From NCBI RefSeq assembly GCF_020497125.1, contig NC_059076.1:10903951-10967950 (forward strand): a DNA stretch of 64,000 bases. The letters are read 5' to 3'. Both the position numbers and the translations under genes were made by a program. Under the pieces are notes generated by a model, which did not search any database, had not been told where the DNA came from, and saw only the letters and a program-made list of their open reading frames with translations. Below, in pieces: positions 47,642 to 57,999 of this stretch. Source of the stretch: Mauremys mutica (Eukaryota > Chordata > Testudines > Geoemydidae). Within the stretch, counting starts at the first letter, position 1, and the number at the start of each line of letters is the position of its first letter.

Positions 47642-48301
47642 CCTCTGTAACAGGGCCGGCCACCTCCCGAGCACCCACTCATGGCCAGAGGTGCTTCTGC
47701 AGTGCCCTGCTACCATTTCCTCCCAGGGCCCCTGAATACCTCACAGTCCACAGGTAACTACCACAGTCCCCTCCTAGGGTCCCATTTATCGAGTCTTTAT
47801 GTACTAACCCTCCAGCCCCAACCCCGGCTCTCCCCGTTCAGATAGGGAGCCCCCAGTCCTTTTCCCAGAGCTAGGTCCCAGCTCAAAGTCTCTCCAGCTT
47901 TACCTGGCTGGAGCTCAGCCTTCCTCGGCCCCTCTGGTTTCCAGGCCCCAAGTCCTTGGGTCTCTAGCAGGAGCTAGGCCCAGGACTCCCAGGCTCTACC
48001 TGGCTGAAGCTTCCTCAACAGTCTGGTTCTGGCTTCCAAGCCGAAATTCGTCTTTCAGGTGGGGTCTCTAGCAGGAGCCTTCAGCTCACAGCGGCTCTTC
48101 TGTGCCACAGCTCCCTTGGTCTCAGGGTCTTCCCTGCAGGAATCTTTCACACTCTGTAGCCTCTCCGCCATTCACACACACACAAAACCATAGCCTTCTG
48201 CTGCTCCTTATGGGACAATCCCCCTGATATAGCTCGTTCTGTAATCAGGGTTAGCTAGCTGCAGCCCCTACGGAAGAGCCTTGCTAATACACCCCTCCCA
48301 C
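47642..48301. repeat. Possible LTR fragment or other interspersed repeat
   Basis: Starts near TGTAACAGGGCCGGCC and ends near CACCCCTCCCACA, so it could be a TG...CA LTR, but no flanking duplication is visible. The interior repeats AGCTTTACCTGGCTGGAGC-like and TCTAGCAGGAGC words (47966 and 48067). Confidence 0.4.
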
Positions 48302-48388
48302 AAGAAAATCCCACAATGTGGAGTAAAAACACACAGGCTCCATACTAGTTTGGTTCTCACTAAAAACACTGAATACTCAAAGTAGATT

Positions 48389-48503
48389 CAGCAAAGAGTC
48401 CTGTGGCACCTTATAGACTAACAGACGTTTTACAGCATGAGCTTTCGTGGGTGAATACCTTTGCTGCTTCTACAGAACCAGACTAACACGGCTACCCCTC
48501 TGA
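48389..48503. mobile_element. GGTGCCACAAG-type short element with 15-bp target duplication
   Basis: Body: GAGTCCTGTGGCACCTTATA, ACTAACAGACGTTTTACAGC, then AACACGGCTACCCCTCTGA. Flanked by perfect 15-bp repeats TACTCAAAGTAGATT (48374-48388 and 48504-48518). A duplication this long indicates retrotransposition by a nicking endonuclease rather than a cut-and-paste DNA element. Confidence 0.87.
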
Positions 48504-49050
48504 TACTCAAAGTAGATTGTAGATGTTCTCTGCACAAGTCCTGCCTGACCTAGATACATGATGCACAATCTGTCCATGCAACCTTAATTCAGATGCTTGG
48601 GCAAATGCGTTATGACACCACCTTTAATTACACGACCACAAGTAGTTTCCCCCCCACCGTGGACCCCTGCCTCACCCAGGGAATGGATCTGAACTGTGCA
48701 GTGAAAAAGACTGTTCTCTGAAGGACAGGGGCCAGCAACGTGTCCGTACATGGACACAAGAATCCGTGGTAAAAATTCTGAGGTCCATGGTAATTTTTCC
48801 AAAAATGGAATGACTGAATGACATACCTCACCCCCCAAGGTCCGTCACTAAGGACAGTCATTTTATCAAGTGTCCGTCGTGCCACATGGTGGTGCCGACC
48901 CCTGCTGAAGGACCCCTACCTCATCCACTCTAGAAGGCAGCGTCTACAGGATGAGGCAGGGAACTCCAGGGAATGAAAAGTCTGGGCCTAAGGTGCTTCA
49001 ATACTAACTTTGGGCCCAGTTTGCTTTTTACAGATTATCCTTCTCCCTCG

Positions 49051-49236
49051 GGGAGGAGGGACAGCTCAGTGGTTTGAGCAGTGGCCTGCTAAACCCACAG
49101 TTATGAGCTCAATCCTTGAGGGGGCCATTTAGGGATCTGGGGCAAAAATCTGTCTGGGGATTGTTCCTGCTTTGAGCAGGGGGTTGGACTAGATACCTCC
49201 TGAGGTCCCTTCCAACCCTGATATTCTATGATTCTA
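49051..49236 (+). mobile_element. tRNA-derived SINE with CR1-like tail, second copy
   Basis: Box A CAGCTCAGTGG (49062-49072), box B GAGCTCAATCC (49105-49115), the same linker (TTTAGGGATCTGGGGC), and a tail GGTCCCTTCCAACCCTGATA ending in ATTCTATGATTCTA, the CR1 terminal repeat. The tail is closer to CR1 than in copy 1. Confidence 0.9.
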
Positions 49237-49439
49237 CCCCTCTGACTCTGCATGTTCCCTTTGAATGGTTAACGTTCTCTGCCACCTCCTTCCCCCCTAC
49301 ACTCCTTCTTCCTCTGCTGCCTCCTCCAGGAGCAGGGAACAGGGAGTCAGTTGGTGCTCAGCACTTCGGAAAACCAGGCTTTTATGTAGGACTCTAAAAA
49401 GGGATTTAAGAACCTAATTTTAGGCTCCTATTTTTTAAT

Positions 49440-50440
49440 ATCTTGAACCGGTGCTGTTCAACATACTCATTAGTGATCTGGAAAAGGGCGTGAACAGTGA
49501 GGTGGCAAAGTGTGCAGATGTTACAAAATTATTCAATATAGTTAAGTCCAAAGCTGTCTGTGAGGAGTTGTAGGAGGATCTCACAAAACTGGGTGCTTGG
49601 GTAATAAAATGGCTGGTGAAATTCAGTGTTGATAAGTGCAAAGTAATGCACACTGGAAAAAATAATCCCAACTGCACATATATAATGGTGGGGTTTAAAT
49701 CAGGCGTTACCAAGAAAGAAATCTTGGAGTCATTATGAGTGGTTCTCTGAAAACTTCAGCTGAATGCACAGCAGCAGTCAAAAAGGCTAACCAAATGTTA
49801 AGGAGTATTAGGAAAATATCATACTGCCACTATATAAATCCATCGTATGCTCACACCTTGAATACTGTGCCCAGCTCTTGTTGCCCCCTCTCAAAAAGGA
49901 TATAGGAGAACTGGAAAAGGTTCAGAGAAAGGCAACAAAGATGATCAAGGGCATGGAATGGCTTCTGTATGAGGAGAGACTAAAAAAAGATTAGGGCTGT
50001 TCAGGTTAGAAAAGAGATGCTAAAGAGGGCGGAGATATGATAGAGGTCTATAAAATCATGAAGGATGTGGAAAAAGTGAATGGAGAAGTGTTATTTACCC
50101 TTTCCCACCATTAATAGGCGACAGGTTTAATTCAAACAAGAGGAAGTACTTCTTCACCCCACACGCAATTAACCTGGGGAACTTATTGCCATTGGATGTT
50201 ATGATGGCCAAAAATATAACAGGGTTCAAAAAAGAACTAGGTAAGTTTATGCAGGATAGCTCCATCAATTACTGTTAGCTAAGATGGCCAGAGATGCAAC
50301 CTCATGCTCCGGGTGACCCTAATCCTCGGATCACTCAAATGGCCCTACTCTCTATGCTCCCCTTGAAGCTCTGGTACTGGCCACTGTCATGGGGCTAGAC
50401 GGATCAGTGGTTTGACCCAGTACAGCAGTTCTTAGAAACA
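49440..50440 (+). mobile_element. CR1-type LINE fragment, heavily decayed (plus)
   Basis: Begins in the reverse-transcriptase region (about 49450, FNILISDLEKGVNSEV-like) and runs through a broken KCADVTKL box (normally FADDTKL), the KCKVMH block and the C-terminus, to a tail like that of 24585-26678 (GGGGCTAGACGGATC, CAGTTCTTAG). Several stops and shifts; the second catalytic aspartate is replaced (GCAGATGTT). Confidence 0.83.
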
Positions 50441-50799
50441 GTTTCATGAAAGCACGATCCTTTATTATCCTTCTCCTAGAGACTGCAATAGTATTGTGTT
50501 TGTGACAATGTTTTTAATACTGATAGACAGTCATAAATTAATCATTTAATCACTCAACTTCTTCAGCAGAAAATCATTATTGGATTCCATACACTGATCA
50601 GCAGAGTTAGCTAATCAGTTTCATCTCCCAGCTTACTGTAATATTTTTTTCATCTTGCACACAGAACTAGCTATTTTTCTTGTACTATCAAATCTAATTT
50701 TGAATCGAGACGGTTCACACATGTCTTGCAGTCAGAAAGGAAAATTACATCAGTCTGAAAATGCTAGACTGACTACTGGTGCCAGTTTAAAATAAAAAA

Positions 50800-50835
<36 letters not shown>

Positions 50836-53834
50836 AATTACTTAAGAAACAAACAAATTTTTCAGGAAGCAATCCCTACAGGAATCCAAAACCAGATACA
50901 CACTGTTTGTTGCCAAAGATTTCATATATAAAAAACATCTGGTGCGGCCAATGTCCTGCTGTTTGTGCATTTTTTAAAGTTCTGAAATTAGCAAGGTCTT
51001 GGGATTGACATAGCAAAAATGAAAGAACAAAACCAGACGATCCATCTGTGATGCTGCTTAGTAAGTATCTATCAACATAACGTGCCATTTTTAATTTCCA
51101 TGGGCCAGTATTTCTTATAGCAAGGGTTCTTTTTTCCCCCGTTCAGTCCTTATACCAACCCAGTAGGAGTCTGATTCTCTAACCCACTCCGCCAGTTTCA
51201 TGCAAGCATAGTTCCATGTTGGCATGCAATGGGTGTCATAGAATGGAGAATTAGGCCCTTGATCTCTGACTGTGTCCAGCCATGCCATCTTAAGGCACAG
51301 AGAACTCTCATTGAGTTCAGTGGGAGCTGGAGGTGTGTAAAGCCTACAGCATCTCTGTGTGGGTCACACGTTTTTGCTCTCGGGGTGAGCGGCTGGTATA
51401 CTGCAGTTGTGGTGGCGGGAAGACAACTACAGGCTCCTATGTGCGCACATCTTGTTTGGTAGCCACAAAGGAGGTTTTCAAAGGCACGAAGAGCAGTCAG
51501 ATGTCCAGTTCCCGTGGAAAGTCAAGGTGAGTAATTCCCACTTGTAAAATCCCCCCCTCTAGCTTTATCTCCCAGTGCAAAGGATCCTCTAACCTTTGAC
51601 ATCTAATGGTATCTAAAGCAGCAGGGAGCAACCTAAACTTCCAGGCTCTTTCAGGGGAATGTTTGATACATAAATCCAGCTACTTTTAGCTCATGCAAAT
51701 AACTCTTGCTCATCTTCTGAATAAGGACTGAAGGTTGAACCAGAAATAGTGCATTCTCCTGGCGCTATTATTTAATTTGGACAGGGCTGTACAATGTCTA
51801 TGTGGATGCGTAATGGATTGTGCAAACGTCACATACTGAATCAAACAGAGGAAGCATAAAGATGTCGCTTCAAGACTGCACAATAAAATAAACACATAGG
51901 GCCCATTTTACCATTACGTTACTCCAGTTCTGCTACAGTGTGATTCCACTGATCGCAATGCAGTTATGCTGGCGTAAATCCAGAATATCACACTGGTGAA
52001 TCAGGGCTATAACTTCCATTATTTTTTGACATGAGCTGCATTTATCATCCAAACCCAACAGGCTATGATTTCCCCACAAAAGATCTGGTAATAACTGTAT
52101 AGTGGGTACATTCTTATCTCAGTGCACAGAGAGTCAGCTATGCATATAACTCCTAATACAACTAGTGGGAGATTTGGGCATAATTCACAAGGTGGAAGTG
52201 TTTGTTTACAGAAAGTGGGGATCGTCCATATCTGATCTTCTCACCTACTGCTACATTTATTGATCTTTATGTGCATTTAGCTCAGCGCATCAGGGAAACC
52301 TCCACTGCTGTTTATGAAATGCTAGAGTCAACCCAATAACCTATTTCGCCCAAGAAGAGAACTGCTGGCAGCAGCCTTTGTGATGGGGACAATGGCAAAC
52401 TTCGTTAAGGGCCATGACGCTTGTTTATTTGAATAAAACAGGTGTTTTTGCAGGTGTCATGCTGACATCTGCCAGTGCTACCCTTGAAGGCTTCCTGCCA
52501 CGTCAATCTGCAGTGAGCAGTAACCCAATAGTTCTTTTATTTCCTCTCCTCGAGCTACATTCGCATGCTTTGCCTGACACATCAGCAATCCAAATTAATT
52601 ACCGGGGCACGGACTTGATTAGTTACAACACATCAATGGCCTCTCGGGTGGCTGCTGAACCTACAAACGTGTACCTGTGCTGTTCTAATGAAATTTAATC
52701 CCGCTCAGCCTTGCGTCCTTCTGCTTTGCAGCCAGGACTCTGAAATTTGTTTGTCACTCGGTAGCTCGTGCCAGATTTCTCCAATAAGAGCATTTCCTTT
52801 AAAAGGAGCAGGAACGGCTGGCTTGGGAATCCGGCAGCAGAGCACTGCACTGTGTTTGCGAGAGCTCTGAGTGTGGATCTGAAGGCTGGGTCCATGCTCC
52901 CAAATGCCATTAGCCGGCTGTGCTTGACGAGCAGGGTACTAAGCCCTTGCAGGAAGCTGACAGCGTGGGTTCCACATTCAGCCCTCCACTAAGGAAGATC
53001 ATTTGCAGTACAGCAGCTTTAAGGGAGGGAGAGTGAAAAGATGCAGAACATGGTAGGGCTTTTGAGGGCTCTGACCACAGTGCCTACCAGGGTGTGTGAG
53101 ATGCAGAGAAGGGTGCACATGGTGCTGCATCCCGTGTACGGGGCATAACCGTGGCTCCCCCTTCCTTGATCCCCTTGGCGTGTCTGTGCTCCCTGAGTGC
53201 AAACAATGTAAATCTGCTTGGGCTTTACATGGGCTGTGCGAGGTGGGTCAGGCTCTTTATTCCCTCTGTTCCCTGTCTGTGCACAGAGCCTAGCTCTGGG
53301 TAAGGGGAAAATAATTCCCTACTATCTTCATTTGCATGATGCAAAACTGAAATGAGACAATGAGCAGTGACATCCCTGACCTGAGCCAGCAACACCTCCC
53401 CATCCCGAATCCGTTCGGGTTTTCACTGCGATGCGAAAGGGGCACTGGGGCGGCCTCCGTCTTTTCACTTCCACTCCAGCTGCCGCTCCAAGATCAATTA
53501 GCCATTTGCTAAACCAGCGAGTCCATTTAAACTGCACTACACCTGAAATCTAAAGGTTCCCGCTATGACGTCCCTCCGCCAATAAGGGAGACAATTACGT
53601 TGCTCTTGTGGGTGAAGACATGGAAATGTTAGGCTATGAAGGATTCTCCGTGCTTAATTAAAAACAAAAAAACCCGACCAAAATGCACCCTGCTGAGAGG
53701 GAACATTCCTGGTGTTCCAAGGCTGCAATAATTATACCGTGAAACGAGGGAGGGGGAAGGGGGGGGAACCACAACCGCCTGCATAGGAAAGGATTCAAGG
53801 CCCAGTCTTGCTACTTCTACTTATTTCAATGGGA
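50440..53834. other. Intronic stretch near the 336-bp exon, mostly unrecognised
   Basis: Holds a (GAAA)n/(GA)n run at 50799-50836 and a short foldback at about 51900-52005; otherwise plain sequence. 52400-53800 lies within 2 kb of the exon and lacks repeats I recognise. Confidence 0.4.
50799..50836. repeat. (GAAA)n-(GA)n microsatellite
   Basis: Purine run AAAGAAAGAAAG continuing into AGAGAGAGAGA. Confidence 0.9.
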
Positions 53835-53842
53835 GTTCCACC

Positions 53843-54016
53843 CAGGGTGGCCGAGAGCGGGTTCAGGCCCTGGTGAAAAAATTTGTTTGGGCCCCTCAGC
53901 AAGGGCAGGCCGGCTAAACAGGGCCGACGAAGTCAGGGAACCTGGGCCCCGGGCCCCCTTCCGGACTGCCGGGCCCCGGTAATTTGTACCAGCTTCCCCC
54001 CCTCTCGTCGGCCCTG
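53843..54016. mobile_element. Short hAT-like element (174 bp) next to the 336-bp exon
   Basis: Starts CAGGGTGGCCGAGAG; the right end, inverted, is CAGGGCCGACGAGAG. Perfect 8-bp duplications GTTCCACC lie at 53835-53842 and 54017-54024. A third related end, CAGGGCCGACGA, sits inside at 53919-53930, so this may be a composite. It lies 68 bp inside the intron, downstream of the exon donor in gene orientation. Confidence 0.87.
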
Positions 54017-54084
54017 GTTCCACCCCACGGAATGGCCAGGGCCCCCCACCCCAGAATCTTAGCCCCTTTTGAAGTTCCACTTAC

Positions 54085-54420
54085 CTGCCTGATTTGTGGT
54101 TACATTTACAGCTACATACTGCCGCGCTGCAGGGCTCTGGTCGGACACTCCGTTCACTGCCTCAATTTCAAAGGTATAGTTTGTGTGAGCAAGCAGGTCC
54201 ACCATCATGACAGAGGTGTTTTTCAGGCCGATTTGCTGGGGGAGGTACCTGACATGACTGCCACACGCCTCACACAGCCCCGAGTGGGAGCTGCACTTCT
54301 TGCATGCAATATAATAAGACACATCTTTCCTTCCACCAGTGTCAGCCGGGGGAATCCATTCCAGGAAGACACTAGTCTCGTTAACATTTGAGATGGCATT
54401 CCGAGGAGCTGAGGGGGGTC
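54085..54420 (-). CDS. EPHA6: Eph receptor exon, first fibronectin type III domain; EPHA6 exon-5 equivalent
   Basis: Internal exon of 336 bp, the usual length of the Eph exon carrying FN3-1. The acceptor is ACAAACCAG before 54420 and the donor is GTAAGT from 54084. Reading phase matches both neighbours: GA completes the Arg started in the 156-bp exon, and the last base G starts an Ala completed in the 125-bp exon. The 111 full codons start [17 protein letters not shown], contain [14 protein letters not shown], a CKKC/CEAC four-cysteine pair (residues 39, 42, 49, 52) and [15 protein letters not shown], and end NVTTNQA. Four N-glycosylation sequons are visible (NET, NTS, NYT, NVT). The SVFLEWIPP and SYYIACKKC stretches are what I recall of EPHA6 and differ from EPHA3, A5, A7 and A8. 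The domain is extracellular. EphA receptors bind GPI-anchored ephrin-A ligands at cell contacts, mainly in axon guidance. A phylogeny would settle the paralogue. Confidence 0.95.
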
Positions 54421-54749
54421 CTGGTTTGTAAAGTAAAGTGAGAAAAACACAGGGTGAAAATAGCATTCTTGTTCATCCTGCTCTGCGCTACTCTCTAGGC
54501 TGAAAAGAGGGGCTGCACTGCTCGCATGCCATGGGGCACCCACAGCCAGTGCACAGCAGCAGCTGAAGGGCTGGCAGGGCAATGGGGGGTCACTCCTAGC
54601 TGTCCCTCCTCGCTTTGAAGTGTGTGTGTTGGGACCCACCCACCCATCTGATCCAGGAAGACAAGGAGGAGTATCCTACCAAGCGTGTTCCCTTGGATGT
54701 GCTCCAAGCCCCTGCCAGCCAAGAGAGCAAGGGAGCAGGCATCAAGGCT

Positions 54750-54816
54750 GAAATCCTGGCCCCACGGAAGTCAATGAGGGTTTTGCCATTGATTTCAGTG
54801 GGGTCAAGGTTTCACC
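54750..54816. repeat. Short palindrome, AATCCTGGCC...GGTTTCACCC type
   Basis: GAAATCCTGGCCCCACGGAA faces CAGTGGGGTCAAGGTTTCAC around ATGAGGGTTTTGCCATTG. Same family as 41161-41220. Confidence 0.75.
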
Positions 54817-54822
54817 CTAAAG

Positions 54823-55108
54823 GTACGTTTGCACGGCAGCTGGGAGCTGCAGTTCCCAGCTTGGGGAGAGAGAGACGATGATGAGCATGCTAAATATAGC
54901 AGCAGGGTGGCAACAGCACAGGAAGGGGCTCAGATTCGCTGCCTGAATGCAGACCTTGAACAGGCCTGTACTTGGACGGCTAGTCCGCTGTGCTGTCCGC
55001 GTCTCCATGTCCACACCGCTGATTTCAGTGCACTAGCTCAATCAAAGCCAGCACATGTACGTCAAGCCGAGCTGTGAAGAACCGTCCAGTTGCAGTGTAG
55101 ACACGCCC
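54823..55108. repeat. Foldback element, GTCTACACT type, abutting the minisatellite
   Basis: The left end AAAGGTACGTTTGCACGGCA faces the right end AGTTGCAGTGTAGACACGCC. The minisatellite starts exactly where this right end finishes. Confidence 0.7.
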
Positions 55109-55671
55109 CGTGTGGATCCAGCTTCTGTCTAGATATACCCCGTGTGGATCCAGCTCCGGTCTAGACATACCCCGTGTGGATCCAGCTCCTGTCTAGACAT
55201 ACCCCGTGTGGATCCAGCTCCGGTCTAGACACACCCCGTGTGGATCCAGCTCCAGCCTAGACACACCCCGTGTGGATCTAGCTCCAGCCTAGACACACCC
55301 TGTGTGGATCTAGCTTCGGCCTAGACACACCCTGTGTGGATCTAGCTCCAGCCTAGACACACCCTGTGTGGATCTAGCTCTGGTCTAGACACACCCTGTG
55401 TGGATCTAGCTTCGGCCTAGACACACCCCGTGTGGATCTAGCTCCAGCCTAGACACACCCTGTGTGGATCTAGCTCCAGCCTAGACACACCCTGTGTGGA
55501 TCTAGCTTCGGCCTAGACACACCCCGTGTGGATCTAGCTCCAGCCTAGACATACCCTGAGTGGATCTAGCTCCGGCCTAGACATACCCTGTGTGGATCTA
55601 GCTCCGGTCTAGACACACCCTGTGTGGATGCAGCTCCAGCCTAGACACACCCTGAGTGGATCTAGCTCCAG
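55109..55671. repeat. Minisatellite, 32-bp unit, 17 full copies plus a partial one
   Basis: Period 32 holds without indels: start-to-start from 55109 to 55653 is exactly 17 units. The unit reads CGTGTGGATCTAGCTCCAGC, then CTAGACACACCC. Units 1-5 have GGATCC, units 6-16 GGATCT, unit 17 GGATGC. The TTCGG variant recurs at units 7, 10 and 13, a 96-bp higher-order period. No open frame persists; it is intronic. Confidence 0.96.
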
Positions 55672-57021
55672 ATCCTGGAGAACAACACACACCAAAGAAA
55701 TATCCTACCCAGACTGTAAGTGATATTACTGCATCCATGTACTAAACAGCAGCCTTTTCCTCCGCCTCGACAAAGCGTTGCATGGTAAGATGTTTGAATG
55801 GCTACTCTCCAGTTTTTTATTTTGCAGAGTGTCCACGCTTAGGATGTCTGCCCAGCCCGGGGAAGGGTGTTCAAGGGTTAAAAATTGCTGATGCAGCTTT
55901 TCACAGCTCCCATAAGAATGGTACTTCTTTGCCATGGGCCATATCAGACATTCAAGCCAAGATTTTCAAAAGTGACTAATGATTCTGGATGCCTCCATTT
56001 TTGGGTGTCCGGCTTGAGACACCCTCAGAGACGCTGACTGGTAGGAAGTGCTGGGCATGTGCTCTCTGAAAATCAGACCCCTTTCAGGGGGATCAAGTGG
56101 GACATCAGGGGGATCAAGTGGGATTCATAAGTAATCCCTAGTTACTTATGAAATTCTTGGCTACACTCTATGGTGGAACTCCCAGTGAAGCCAATGGGAC
56201 TGTCACCCATGGGCTAAGGGCAATGCATGAAATGCAGGACATATGGCCTTTTTCTGGCCAGGTTATAACAATCGCAAGATCAAATTTTCTTTTTCAAATC
56301 CGATTGAGTTGTCAACAGATAATGATTTTGGAGGAGGGAAAATACCAGCCAAACACTGTTTTAGGAAATATTTTTGTATAAATTTACCTTGGAGACTGAG
56401 GACAAAATTCTCCTTTGATGTGATGGGAAAGGGTAATTTTGTACAGAAGGATGGCAGTAGCATACAACATGTTGGTGATCTTAACAATGGATCTGCACAT
56501 TGTACCTTGACTGCATTGTGATGCAGGAGGAAGAAAGGGACATTTATGAAAGAGTTTTGCTGGTTTTGAGTCATGGTGTCACTGGGATTTTCAAAAGCCT
56601 AAGGGAGTTAGGCACCTACTTCCCATTCAGACTGAATGGAAATTGGGTGCAAAATTCCTGTAGGTGCTAAAATCCGTGAATACTTCCTTGAAAGCCAGCT
56701 CCAACGTGCCTCCTCCTCTCCCCAGAAAGTGCATGCAGATTTATTTAACTGCATTTCCTGACTCTGTGTGATTCTAGTCATATGGCTATAATATTTAAAT
56801 ATTTCAAATAGGTAATTCTGTGAAATTGCAATTATTTTGTAAACAATAAACTTTTCCCCTAGCTACTTTTTCCTATTTTCTTTTTTTATGTCTGTAAAAT
56901 TGATAAAACTCATTGTGAAACCTTGTAGCAATTTGCAGCATGTGAGCTATTTCAGCTCAAGCTGCTCTGATTCTCCTAGGAGATAACATTTTAGCCAATT
57001 CTAAGAGAAATTTGCCCTCAC

Positions 57022-57052
57022 CAAAACAAAACAAAACAAAACAAAACAAAAA
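57022..57052. repeat. (AAAAC)n microsatellite
   Basis: Six AAAAC units after CCTCACC. Confidence 0.95.
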
Positions 57053-57299
57053 CGCTTGATGTAAAATTAAAACAAAAAGAATGGCTTAGGAAAGTTCAAC
57101 TCAGCTTTTTCGGAGTTATATATTCAGTTCTGTGGATCATGTTTTTAAAACAGACTGCCTTAACTGCACACACAGGCAGGTAGTTGAGCATCTAAGCACC
57201 TATTTGTGCATTCAATTGAAGGAGCCATTGGTGAAGATTTGTCTTTGGGTGTCTGCTCTCAGAGTCCAAAGAGGTGGAGTTGAAGAGGCCAGTAAGAAC

Positions 57300-57412
57300 T
57301 GAATCCTGCAAATGTTTATGCACACACATAGCTTTAAGCACATGAGTGGTCCCATTTAAGCCAATGGCATCTTAAAATAAAGCATATGCTCAAGTCGTTG
57401 CAGGACAGAAGT
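57300..57412. repeat. Foldback element, TCCTGCAAAGACTT type
   Basis: CTGAATCCTGCAAATGTTTA faces TCAAGTCGTTGCAGGAC; TAGCTTTAAGCACATG and ATAAAGCATATGC lie inside. Confidence 0.65.
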
Positions 57413-57442
57413 GTATAGAATGAACTGCAGCATACGTGCAAC

Positions 57443-57731
57443 CAGGGCCACCCATGGGGGCGGGGGCAAGTGGGGCAATTTGCCCCAGGTCCCGGGCCCC
57501 ACAGGGCCCCTGTGAGCCCTGGCCCAGCGGCGGTCTGGGTCTTAGGCGGCATTTCAGTGGCAGGGGGCCCTTCAGTGCTGCCGAAGACGCAGAGTGACTG
57601 AAGGGCCACCCACTGCCTAAATGCCACCGAAGACCCGGACCACCGGTGAGTGCCGCCGAAGACCCGGTGAGTACAAACACCGCAGCTCCCCCACTTTGCC
57701 CCAGGCCCCCTGAATCCTCTGGGCGGCCCTG
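57443..57731. mobile_element. Non-autonomous hAT-like element (289 bp)
   Basis: Starts CAGGGCCACCCATGG; inverted, the right end is CAGGGCCGCCCAGAGG. Flanking 8-mers CGTGCAAC (57435-57442) and TGTGCAAC (57732-57739) match at 7 of 8. The interior repeats GCCGAAGAC words (five times, 57580-57665). No transposase. Confidence 0.87.
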
Positions 57732-57999
57732 TGTGCAACTCCTACAGTAGCCAAAGGGAGTTTTTCATGCATATGAACAACAGTCATTCTAATGATAAAC
57801 ATTGTGTATTATTCAAACCAGAAAACAAAAATTAAACCGCTGCAAAGAAGGAACTCACACAAACTGGCAATTGGCAGTGAGGGCTCCCCAAAAAGTATCT
57901 GAGAATCTTTATGGATTCCACTCTAACGCTCACAAACCACCCCACAGGTATCCAGCATGATTTAGCTAATGGCACCATAGCACATGAACAGTTAAAACA

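Larger units (their letters stand above)
3014..54084 (-). other. EPHA6 intron of 51,071 bp between the 336-bp and 125-bp exons
   Basis: Bounded by donor GTAAGT (54084) and acceptor TTGCAG (3014). It holds all three large CR1 copies, the solo LTR, both tRNA-SINEs and most foldback elements. Long introns are expected in EphA genes. I see no nested host gene on either strand. Confidence 0.9.

Noticed and set aside
47642..48301. Confident second solo LTR
   Set aside because: TG...CA-like ends, but no matching flanking duplication; kept only as a low-confidence repeat.
54223..54639. Second minus-strand frame over the 336-bp EPHA6 exon
   Set aside because: Out-of-frame shadow; the frame ending in NVTTNQA matches the Eph family and both splice phases.
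55109..55671. Regular repeats resembling a CRISPR array
   Set aside because: Units are contiguous 32-mers with no unique spacers, in a vertebrate intron; it is a minisatellite.
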